Assembly: GCA_035461765.1 (NCBI GenBank)
Contig: DATHUY010000015.1
Span: forward strand, 1 to 41,907
From: Longimicrobiales bacterium
GTDB taxonomy: Bacteria > Gemmatimonadota > Gemmatimonadetes > Longimicrobiales > RSA9
DNA: 41,907 bases
Direction: 5' to 3'
Positions 8,773 through 15,992 of this stretch are shown here, piece after piece. The notes below the pieces were generated by a model. It saw nothing but the letters and a program-made list of their open reading frames with translations, was not told the origin of the DNA and did not search any database. The translations under genes were made by a program, and so were the position numbers. Each line of letters begins with the position of its first letter. Positions within the stretch are counted from its first letter, which is position 1.

Positions 8773-10215
8773 ATGATTCTGAAGCGCTATTACGACGAAA
8801 AGCTCGCGCAGGCGAGTTATCTGCTGGGCTGCGCGGCCACGGGCGAGGCGCTCGTGGTGGACCCGAACCGCGATGTGAAGCAGTACATCGAGGCCGCCGC
8901 GGCCGAGGGGCTGCGGCTCACGCACGTGACCGAGACGCACATCCACGCCGATTTCGTGAGCGGAACCAACGAGCTTGTGGCCGCGACCGGTGCGCGCGCG
9001 TACCTGAGCGATGAGGGCGGGCCGGACTGGCAGTATGGCTTCGCCGACAGCATCGGGGCCGTGCTGCTGAAGGACGGCTCGGAGTTCAGTGTCGGCAACA
9101 TCCGTGTGAAGGCGGTGCATACGCCCGGCCACACGCCCGAGCACTTGAGCTTCGTCGTCACGGATACGGCGGGGGCGGACAAGCCGATGGGCGTGTTCAC
9201 CGGCGACTTCGTGTTCGTCGGCGATGTCGGGCGTCCGGACCTGCTCGAGAAGGCGGCCGGTGTCGCCGGCACCATGGAAGCGGGCGCGCGTCAGCTGTTC
9301 GCATCCGTTCAGCGCATACGCGAGCTGCCGGACTGGATCCAGCTGTGGCCGGGTCATGGTGCCGGATCGGCGTGCGGCAAGTCGCTCGGCGCCGTGCCGT
9401 CGACCACGCTCGGCTACGAGAAGCTGTTCAACTGGGCGTTCTCGATCGCATCGGAGGATGAGTTCGTCGAGGCGGTGCTCGCCGGCCAGCCGGAACCGCC
9501 GAAATACTTCGCGGAGATGAAGCGCATCAATCGCGAAGGCCCGCGCGTGCTCGGCAAGCTGACGGCGCCGCCGCGGCAGGCGCCGGAATCGCTCGCGAAG
9601 GTGCTCGAAGAAGGCCGGCTCGTCGTCGATGCACGCAGGTGGAAGGCGTATCGCGCGGGATACGCGCCCGGCACACTCAACATCCCGTTCAACCGGTCGT
9701 TCACGACGTGGGCGGGCTGGCTCATCCCGTACGATCGCGACGTGTACCTGCTGTTCGCTGCGAAGGATGAGGCGTCGGTCGAAGCCGCCACGCGGGACCT
9801 GGCCATGATCGGCCTCGATCGCGTCGCCGGCTATTTCACGGACGACGCGCTGCGCGCGTATGCGGACGCGGGCGGCGAGCTGCACACGCTCGATGAGATC
9901 ACGGCAGAGGAGCTGCGCGAACGCTATGACGACGGCGATGTGACGCTGATCGACGTGCGCGGCGCGGGTGAATGGCAGTCGCAGCACATCCCCGGCGTCC
10001 CGAACATTCCGCTCGGGTACCTGCCCGAGCGCCTGGACGAAGTGCCGCGCGACCGGCCCATCGTGGTGCACTGCGAGACCGGCAGCCGGTCCGCCATCGC
10101 CGCGTCGCTGCTCGCCGCGAACGGTTATGACGATGTCATGAACTTCGGTGGCGGATTCACGGAATGGTCGCGCGCGGGACACCCGACGAACGAAGCATCG
10201 TCGGCCGCCGTGTAA
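8773..10215 (+). CDS. Persulfide dioxygenase-rhodanese fusion (CstB-like)
   Basis: 480 residues in three parts. Residues 1-240 are a metallo-beta-lactamase fold of the ETHE1 persulfide dioxygenase type, with H56-I-H58-A-D60, H116 within HTPGH, D145 and the DVGRPDL signature. Residues about 255-360 form a rhodanese-like domain with no cysteine in the expected loop (LLFAAKDE), so it is probably inactive. Residues about 375-475 form a true rhodanese domain with the loop C434-ETGSR. This arrangement matches CstB, which oxidises persulfides and makes thiosulfate during sulfide detoxification. The likely substrate is a low-molecular-weight or protein persulfide in the cytoplasm. The ATG follows a GGAG site. 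No sulfide sensor gene is adjacent. Confidence 0.92.
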   Translation: MILKRYYDEKLAQASYLLGCAATGEALVVDPNRDVKQYIEAAAAEGLRLTHVTETHIHADFVSGTNELVAATGARAYLSDEGGPDWQYGFADSIGAVLLKDGSEFSVGNIRVKAVHTPGHTPEHLSFVVTDTAGADKPMGVFTGDFVFVGDVGRPDLLEKAAGVAGTMEAGARQLFASVQRIRELPDWIQLWPGHGAGSACGKSLGAVPSTTLGYEKLFNWAFSIASEDEFVEAVLAGQPEPPKYFAEMKRINREGPRVLGKLTAPPRQAPESLAKVLEEGRLVVDARRWKAYRAGYAPGTLNIPFNRSFTTWAGWLIPYDRDVYLLFAAKDEASVEAATRDLAMIGLDRVAGYFTDDALRAYADAGGELHTLDEITAEELRERYDDGDVTLIDVRGAGEWQSQHIPGVPNIPLGYLPERLDEVPRDRPIVVHCETGSRSAIAASLLAANGYDDVMNFGGGFTEWSRAGHPTNEASSAAV

Positions 10216-10316
10216 GACGGGCGTCGGCCGGTGTATAAGACGCGCGCCGCCAGGCTATGACGCGCGCCGCCAGGGTGAGATGTGCGCCGCCAGGGTAAGA
10301 CGCGCGTCGGCCGCCA
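10214..10316. repeat. Degenerate 20-bp tandem repeat
   Basis: Four consecutive 20-bp units occupy 10237-10256, 10257-10276, 10277-10296 and 10297-10316, preceded by a partly matching 23-bp unit from 10214. The shared core is AGACGCGCGCCGCCAGGGT. Units two and three differ from it by two or three bases, and the outer units diverge more. The array begins at the stop codon of the persulfide dioxygenase gene. No adjacent cas-like gene or spacer pattern is seen. Confidence 0.75.
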
Positions 10317-10686
10317 TTGCAGCTTCTGATCGCCCTGCTGCGGCTTACCCGGATGGCGTCAAAGTGACCCCACGGGCCCGGATCTGGAGGCTGGTATGCC
10401 TTTGCCAGCGCTGGGCGCCGTCAACGTTGCACCAGCAGCTCATTCGGCGCGATCAGGGTAAGCTGGACGGCACATAGAGACGGCAGGTGAGCACCAGGCT
10501 CTGGAAAGCCGCTGGCGGTGTCACTTTCACGTACTGCCTCGCACCAATGTCGCGTTCCGCGTCACCCCGATCAGGTATCAATCCGCGTCAGCCCGCCGCC
10601 CGCGCAGGGGCGCCCCCCGCCGAACCCGCCCGTTACCGCCCACGTCCCCCGCGCCGCTTTACCCCCGGCCACGGACCATAGCTTTG
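10216..10686. other. Gene-free stretch between convergent genes
   Basis: The 471 bases between the persulfide dioxygenase stop and the DinB stop hold no convincing coding frame. The left part is a 20-bp tandem repeat, the middle is bounded by an imperfect inverted repeat, and the right part (about 10580-10686) is C-rich on the plus strand with no obvious hairpin terminator. Confidence 0.75.
10357..10531. repeat. Imperfect 17-bp inverted repeat, possible mobile-element remnant
   Basis: The bases at 10357-10373 (CGTCAAAGTGACCCCAC) match the reverse complement of 10515-10531 at 14 of 17 positions. They enclose about 140 bp without a gene. The AAAGTGAC core and the layout look like the ends of a small non-autonomous or decayed insertion sequence. 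I see no target-site duplication and no transposase, so the identity is a guess. Confidence 0.4.
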
Positions 10687-11226
10687 TCAGCGTCCCGTTG
10701 CCGACGTCGCCAGGTATCGCTGCATCAGGATCTGGCGGTGATGCAGCTCGTGACCGGCCGCGATCCACGCCAATCCCCGAACACTCACCGGGAATCCGCT
10801 CGCGGTGCCGCGGCGCTCCCAGGCGTTGGCGGGGAGGCCGGCGAGGAGGGCAACCGTGGCGCGTCGGACGGTGGTGAGCTCCGAGATCAGGCTCGCGAGC
10901 GGTCGCGCGTTGAACTCACCCGCGGGCGTATACTTATTCTCGTCGAACGACGGCAGCGGTGTGTCGTCACCGCGGCCGAAGCGCATCGCGCGATGCATGA
11001 AGACGCGTTCCGCATCCATGACGTGGCCGATGACTTCCTTGATCGTCCACTTCCCCGGCGCGTACGCATGGAGCGCCTGCTCCTCCGACAGATCGCGCAG
11101 CAGCGCGACGGTGTCATCGAGCTGAACGGTGAGGAGCGCAATGATGTCGCCGGCCGGAACGAGCGCGACGTACTTGTCGTAGTAGTTGTTGTATTCGCCC
11201 GGGTCCGGGCGCGTATCGTAGGCCAT
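10687..11226 (-). CDS. DinB-family protein
   Basis: 179 residues forming the four-helix DinB/YfiT-like fold. The His residues expected for metal binding are in IGHVMDAERVF (helix 2) and in the C-terminal GHELHHRQIL. Family members include thiol-S-transferases that use bacillithiol or mycothiol, and many of unknown activity; the substrate here is unknown. The ATG at 11226 is preceded by AGGAGAT. The frame stays open further upstream but lacks a better ribosome site. It is convergent with the persulfide dioxygenase gene across the gene-free stretch. Confidence 0.88.
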   Translation of the reverse strand: MAYDTRPDPGEYNNYYDKYVALVPAGDIIALLTVQLDDTVALLRDLSEEQALHAYAPGKWTIKEVIGHVMDAERVFMHRAMRFGRGDDTPLPSFDENKYTPAGEFNARPLASLISELTTVRRATVALLAGLPANAWERRGTASGFPVSVRGLAWIAAGHELHHRQILMQRYLATSATGR

Positions 11227-11360
11227 GGCATCTCCTGGGCTCGTTGCTTCCATCGAGCGTAGCGCCGCGGCCGCGCCGTGACAAGAAGGCGCGTCCACGC
11301 ATGTCGCGCACACCCTGCCGGCGTTACCTTCCAGAAACCGCTCACCGCAGAACCGAAGTC

Positions 11361-11654
11361 ATGAAGCGTGACCGCCGTACACCGGAAGAACCCGGATTCG
11401 AGCAGTACCAGGACGACATCAACTGGACCGCGGGCGTCGGCCGGCCGGCTGGCATATTCTGGCTCGGCGGACGCTGTGTGATGGCCGCGCACGAGACGGC
11501 CGCGGAGGAGCACCTGCTGGCGCTCGGGGCGGTACTCATCGGCACGCTGCGCTTCGATGCCGATCCGGTCGAGACCGTGCACCGCAGCGGTCGCGTCGAG
11601 CGCATGTCCGCGACGCGCGTCAGCCGCGAGTACCTGCTGTCGGGGACCAGCTGA
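11361..11654 (+). CDS. Small unknown protein upstream of recQ
   Basis: 97 residues, not recognised. It starts at ATG 11361 ([16 protein letters not shown]) and has strongly G/C-biased third codon positions, like its neighbours. A central segment ([20 protein letters not shown]) is followed by an alternating strand-like tail. There is no signal peptide or membrane helix. The stop lies two bases before the recQ GTG start, so it is probably the first gene of a two-gene operon with recQ and may work with it. Confidence 0.7.
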   Translation: MKRDRRTPEEPGFEQYQDDINWTAGVGRPAGIFWLGGRCVMAAHETAAEEHLLALGAVLIGTLRFDADPVETVHRSGRVERMSATRVSREYLLSGTS

Positions 11655-11656
11655 GC

Positions 11657-13192
11657 GTGGCGGACACCATCCACGACAGCAGACTCGACGCCGCGCACAG
11701 CGTCCTCCAGGACGTTTTCGGCTATAGCACGTTCCGTCCGGGCCAGGCGGAGGTCATCGCGGCCGTGCTCGACGGTCGCGACTGCATTGCAGTCATGCCG
11801 ACGGGCGCCGGCAAGTCCCTGACGTTCCAGATCCCGGCCCGCGTCATGGGCGGCACGGTCCTCGTGATCTCTCCGCTCATCTCGCTGATGAAGGACCAGG
11901 TCGATGCGCTGCTGGCGCTCGGGTTCCGCGCCACGTCCATCAATTCCGCGATCGACTTCGAGGAGCGACGCCGCCGTCTGGCGGAGCTGCGGCGCGGCGA
12001 GCTGGAGCTGGTGTACCTGGCGCCGGAGGCGCTGGACGGCTCGCTGCGCGAGTTCGTGCGCGGCTGCCCGCTGTCGCTGCTCGTCGTCGACGAGGCCCAC
12101 TGCATCAGCCAGTGGGGCCACGATTTCCGGCCGTCGTACCGCCGGCTCGAGGGCCTGTGCGAGGAGCTGGACGTACCCGTCCTCGCGCTCACGGCCACCG
12201 CGACGCGGCCGGTCGCGCGCGACATCGTGCGTCAGCTGGGCATGGTGAAGCCCGCGGGCTACAAGGGATCGTTCTTCCGGTCCAACCTGCGGGTGCGGGT
12301 GCGCAAGAAGGGCCAGGGCGGCAACACGCGTGCGGAGATGCTCGCACTCGTGCGCGAGCACCAGGGCGAGAGCGGCATCATCTACTGCCTGTCCCGCAAG
12401 GCGGTCGAGCAGACCTGCGACTTCCTGTGCACGCAGGGCGTGCGCGCGCTGCCGTATCATGCCGGCCTGCCGGACGAGGAGCGTGTCCGCAACCAGGACG
12501 CGTTCGCACGCGATGACTGCGATGTGGTAGTCGCGACGATCGCGTTCGGGATGGGCATCGACAAGTCGAACGTGCGCTTCGTCATCCATCGCGACATGCC
12601 GAAGGACATCGAGTCCTGGTACCAGGAAATCGGTCGCGCGGGCCGCGACGGACTGCCGTCCGACTGCTGGCTCTTCTACTCGTGGGCGGACGCGAAGATG
12701 CACGAGCGCTTCCTCGACGGCATTCCCGATCCGGCCGTGCGCAACGGGCGCTGGCGCGCCACGGTGTCGCTGTTCGATCAGCTCGAGAAGAACCACTGCC
12801 GTCACAGCATGATCCTGCGCTATTTCGACGAGGAGCTGGACGCGTGCGGTGCCTCGTGCGATGTGTGCACCGGTGAGACCATCGAGTCGATTGCCGCCGC
12901 CGCCGCTGCCGCTGGCCGCGTCTCCCGCACCCGTACGCGCACGCGCCGCACCGTCATCGGCGATGACGCGTCGATCGTCGATGTCGAACTGTTCGAGCGG
13001 CTGCGCACACTGCGCAAACGGCTGGCGGACGAGGCGGGCGTCCCGGCGTACATCGTGTTCAGCGATGCGACGCTCAAGGCCATAGCCGAGATGCGCCCCG
13101 CGAGCGAGGCGGACCTGCTGAGCGTGCCCGGCGTCGGCCCCGCCAAGCTGGAACGCTACGGCGGCGCGTTCCTCGCCGAGCTGGCGGGGTAG
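11657..13192 (+). CDS. recQ: RecQ-family DNA helicase, short form without winged helix
   Basis: 511 residues. The superfamily 2 helicase motifs are complete: Walker A with K53 (MPTGAGKS), D145-EAH box, the RecQ-specific QWGHDFR, TATAT, and motif [11 protein letters not shown]. The zinc-binding module follows with C381, C397, C401 and C404. It then passes through an Ala/Arg-rich linker (about 410-433) straight to an HRDC domain (about 441-511). The winged-helix (RQC) domain found between zinc and HRDC in E. coli RecQ is missing, which is seen in a subset of bacterial RecQs. It unwinds DNA 3'-5' in recombination and repair. The GTG start lies two bases after the stop of the small upstream gene. 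Confidence 0.94.
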   Translation: MADTIHDSRLDAAHSVLQDVFGYSTFRPGQAEVIAAVLDGRDCIAVMPTGAGKSLTFQIPARVMGGTVLVISPLISLMKDQVDALLALGFRATSINSAIDFEERRRRLAELRRGELELVYLAPEALDGSLREFVRGCPLSLLVVDEAHCISQWGHDFRPSYRRLEGLCEELDVPVLALTATATRPVARDIVRQLGMVKPAGYKGSFFRSNLRVRVRKKGQGGNTRAEMLALVREHQGESGIIYCLSRKAVEQTCDFLCTQGVRALPYHAGLPDEERVRNQDAFARDDCDVVVATIAFGMGIDKSNVRFVIHRDMPKDIESWYQEIGRAGRDGLPSDCWLFYSWADAKMHERFLDGIPDPAVRNGRWRATVSLFDQLEKNHCRHSMILRYFDEELDACGASCDVCTGETIESIAAAAAAAGRVSRTRTRTRRTVIGDDASIVDVELFERLRTLRKRLADEAGVPAYIVFSDATLKAIAEMRPASEADLLSVPGVGPAKLERYGGAFLAELAG

Positions 13193-13372
13193 ACCCTTCG
13201 CGCGCGACCGCGGGCGTCGCCCGGGCGGCCCGCCGCTCCGCCCCGGCGACCCGCGAGAGCGTCGCGCCGCGACCTGCAGAACGCCGCGCCGCGACCTTGA
13301 CCCCGCCGGATCGCGCGCGCACCTTGCCGGAAGCACGACCCTCCCCTGTGCAACCCGGTCCGGAGTCCCGCC

Positions 13373-14785
13373 ATGTCGATGTTCCGCACGACTCTCACTG
13401 CCGTAGTGATCACGCTGCCGCTGCCGGCGCTCGCGCAGCAGCCCGACGCCATGACCGCCCCCGTCGATGCCATCTTCGCACAATGGGACTCGACCGGCTC
13501 GGCCGGCTGTGCGGTCGGCGTGGCGCGTGATGGCAGGACGGTGCTGGCGCGCGCCTACGGCATGGCCGATCTGGAGCACGGCATCCGCAACACGCCCGCG
13601 ACAATCTTCGAGTCCGGGTCCCTCGCGAAGCAGTTCACGGCGGCGGCCATCGCGCTGCTCGCGCTGGACGGCAAGCTTTCGCTGGACGATGACGTGCGCC
13701 GCTACGTGTCCGAGCTGCCGGACTACGGCCAGACGATCACGATCCGGCACCTCCTCACCCACACGAGCGGGCTGCGGGACTGGGGCAGTGTCGCCGCGAT
13801 CGCCGGCTGGGGGCGCGACGTGCGCACCCACACGCACGACCACGTCCTCGACATCCTCAGCCGTCAGCGCACACTGAACTTCACGCCGGGCACCGAGTAC
13901 TCGTACAGCAACTCCGGCTACAACCTGCTCGCCATCATCGTCGACCGCGTGAGCGGGATGCCGTTCGCGGAGTTCTCACGCACGCGCATCTTCGAGCCGC
14001 TCGGTCTCGAGAACACGCAGTGGCGCGACGACTATCGCCGCATCGTGCCCGGCCGCTCGTCCGCGTACGCCATGCGCGGCGGCACATGGGTGATCGACCG
14101 GCCGATCGAGAACGTGCACGGCAACGGCGGCCTCCTCACCACCATCGAGGACCTGCTCACGTGGAACGAGGCGCTCGCGACCGGCACGCTCGGCGGTCCA
14201 GCGTTCGTGCAGATGATGCATCAGCGCGGGGTACTCAACAACGGCCGCTCGATCGATTACGCGGCCGGCCTCTTCGTGACATCGCTCGATGATGTGCCCG
14301 AAGTCAGCCACACCGGCTCCACCGCCGGCTACCGTGCGTTCCTCGCCCGCTACCCCGATCAGCACCTCGACGTGGCCGTACTGTGCAATGCCGGCAACGT
14401 CAATCCCGGTCGGGTCGGCCGCGACGTCGCGCGCATCGCGCTCGACCGCCCGAGCTCCGTGGTCCGGACCGCCGCACCCGCTCCATCCAGCCCGGGGGCT
14501 GCACCGCGCCCGCCCGCGCTCACGGCGGAGATGCTCCAGGCTTACGCCGGCGAGTATTACAGCCCCGATGCCGAGACAACGCTCGCCGTGACGGTGGACG
14601 GTGCCAGCCTCGTGATCCAGCGCCGGCCCGCCGCGCGCATGCCGCTCCGCGCGCTCGAGGAGGACCTGTTCACTGCGGGTCAGCTCGGCCGCGTCCGGTT
14701 CATCCGCGATGACACGGGCACAGTGACGCACCTCAGCGTGCAGCAGGCCCGCGTCTACGACCTCCGCTTCGAGCGGGTACAGTGA
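13373..14785 (+). CDS. Exported serine hydrolase (beta-lactamase family) with C-terminal DUF3471-like domain
   Basis: 470 residues with a signal peptide (to ALAQQ, about residue 22). The catalytic motifs are S83-L-A-K86, Y178-S-N180 and HTG in SHTGSTAGYRAF. HTSG near 130-133 is another family landmark. After a Pro/Ala-rich linker, residues about 390-470 look like the small beta domain (DUF3471 type) that often follows such hydrolases. The family includes DD-peptidases, esterases and D-aminopeptidases; the substrate is unknown. The ATG at 13373 is preceded by CGGAG. Confidence 0.92.
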   Translation: MSMFRTTLTAVVITLPLPALAQQPDAMTAPVDAIFAQWDSTGSAGCAVGVARDGRTVLARAYGMADLEHGIRNTPATIFESGSLAKQFTAAAIALLALDGKLSLDDDVRRYVSELPDYGQTITIRHLLTHTSGLRDWGSVAAIAGWGRDVRTHTHDHVLDILSRQRTLNFTPGTEYSYSNSGYNLLAIIVDRVSGMPFAEFSRTRIFEPLGLENTQWRDDYRRIVPGRSSAYAMRGGTWVIDRPIENVHGNGGLLTTIEDLLTWNEALATGTLGGPAFVQMMHQRGVLNNGRSIDYAAGLFVTSLDDVPEVSHTGSTAGYRAFLARYPDQHLDVAVLCNAGNVNPGRVGRDVARIALDRPSSVVRTAAPAPSSPGAAPRPPALTAEMLQAYAGEYYSPDAETTLAVTVDGASLVIQRRPAARMPLRALEEDLFTAGQLGRVRFIRDDTGTVTHLSVQQARVYDLRFERVQ

Positions 14786-14917
14786 CCGCGCTCCTCCAGT
14801 TGCGGCCCGCGCTCGGGTGCCGACCCGCGCGTGCCGGCCGAGCGGCGCTGAGGCGCTCTGGAGGCCAGCTGGCGGAACTGTCGTCATCTGGACCACCGCA
14901 CGACCGACTGCACCCGC

Positions 14918-14945
14918 GGAACTGATTCCGAACGGGCGCCCTGAA
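14918..14945 (+). promoter_or_regulatory. Possible ECF/sigmaE-like promoter
   Basis: GGAACTG (14918-14924), then 15 bases, then CCTGAA (14940-14945). This resembles the E. coli sigmaE pattern GGAACTT-N15/16-TCTGA. It would transcribe the membrane protein gene at 15035. Sigma specificity in this organism is unknown, so this is a weak call. Confidence 0.25.
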
Positions 14946-14977
14946 ACGGCTGCGGCAGCAGCAATTTCCCCGTCGCA

Positions 14978-15015
14978 GGTCGCGATCTTGCGACCGTCTG
15001 TCTGAATAACAGACA
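14978..15015 (+). promoter_or_regulatory. Two tandem hairpins in the leader of the membrane protein gene
   Basis: First hairpin: GGTCGC 14978-14983 with GCGACC 14990-14995, loop GATCTT. Second: TGTCTG 14999-15004 with CAGACA 15010-15015, loop AATAA. They end 19 bases before the ATG, just upstream of a GAGGGGG ribosome site. They could be a leader RNA structure or an operator; nothing identifies the ligand or protein. Confidence 0.4.
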
Positions 15016-15034
15016 CTGAAGACGAGGGGGAACG

Positions 15035-15970
15035 ATGAGTGAACCGGGAATCGCGAGAGGTCCGGAAACGCGGGACCCGTTGGTGGAGCAGACGGGGTTC
15101 AGGCTCAGCTGGGGTGCGATCGTGGCGGGGATGCTGGTCGCGACGGCACTGCACGTGGTCATGGCGCTGCTCGGTGTGGCCATCGGGCTCGACACGTGGG
15201 AGCCGGGGGAACGGCTGGATACGCTTGGCGGTGTGCTGGGCATATGGGTGGTGGTTTCGGGTGTCGTCGCTCTGTTCGTGGGTGGACTCACGACGGGTCG
15301 ACTCGCCGGCATCCTCACGCGCGGCGATGGCGCGCTGCACGGCATGGTGTTGTGGAGCCTGTCGACCCTGCTGGCCGCATGGCTGGTGGCGAGCGGATTG
15401 ACGACGGTGGTCGGAGGCGCGTTCGGGCTCGTGGGGCGCACAACCGCGGCGGCAGCGGGCGGGCTCACGTCGACACTCGGGCAGGCCGGGTCTGCTGCGC
15501 TGTCGGGAATCACTGGAATGGACATGGCCGAGGTGCAGGGCGAGGTGGAGCGGCTGCTGGAGCAGACGGGTGATCCGGCATTGCGGCCGGACACGCTGGC
15601 AGCGGACATCGAAGCAGTGGGCGAGCGTGCGACGGGCCCGGCGAACAATCAGGATGTCGCGCGCGAGATCATCGCGACGATCACGGAGAGGGGCGGCGAA
15701 GTGGATCGCGAGGCGGTGATCAATGTGATCACTGCGCGAACGGACATGAGCCGACCCGAAGCGGAACGCGTGGCGACGCGGGTGGAGACGCTGGTACAGA
15801 ACGCGATGGCGCAGGTCAGTACGGCCGCAGACACGATCGGACGGAGGGCCGAGGATCTGGCGGGCGATGCGAGCGAGGCAGTGGCAGCCGCGTCATGGTG
15901 GGCGTTGCTGGCGCTCGGGCTGTCTTTCGGTGCGGCCGTGGGTGGTACTGTAATCAAGGCGCGGGAATAG
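15035..15970 (+). CDS. Four-helix membrane protein with long extramembrane domain
   Basis: 311 residues. Three membrane segments cluster near the N-terminus (about 25-52, 68-94, 101-127) and a fourth lies at the C-terminus (about 286-305). Between them is a polar helical region of about 150 residues. The opening FRLSWGAIVAGMLVATALH resembles the YrzE/TIGR04086-like proteins found widely in bacteria, whose function is unknown. The ATG at 15035 follows GAGGGGG. It is followed after 22 bases by the HEAT-cyclophilin gene on the same strand, so both may be one transcript. Two hairpins in the leader suggest specific regulation. Confidence 0.8.
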   Translation: MSEPGIARGPETRDPLVEQTGFRLSWGAIVAGMLVATALHVVMALLGVAIGLDTWEPGERLDTLGGVLGIWVVVSGVVALFVGGLTTGRLAGILTRGDGALHGMVLWSLSTLLAAWLVASGLTTVVGGAFGLVGRTTAAAAGGLTSTLGQAGSAALSGITGMDMAEVQGEVERLLEQTGDPALRPDTLAADIEAVGERATGPANNQDVAREIIATITERGGEVDREAVINVITARTDMSRPEAERVATRVETLVQNAMAQVSTAADTIGRRAEDLAGDASEAVAAASWWALLALGLSFGAAVGGTVIKARE

Positions 15971-15992
15971 ACCGACGAATGCGAGATCCTGC

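Noticed and set aside
7861-10182. A long minus-strand frame across the TPR and persulfide dioxygenase genes
   Set aside because: Antisense shadow in high-G+C DNA; both plus-strand genes have recognised domains and ribosome sites, and the antisense protein shows no fold.
10214-10316. CRISPR-like array
   Set aside because: The 20-bp units are contiguous with no spacers of distinct sequence, and no cas gene is nearby.
10148-10477. Possible small coding frame in the gene-free stretch
   Set aside because: It runs through the 20-bp repeat, lacks a ribosome site and has composition dictated by the repeat.
11342-13843. A long minus-strand frame across recQ
   Set aside because: Antisense shadow; recQ carries all helicase motifs on the other strand.
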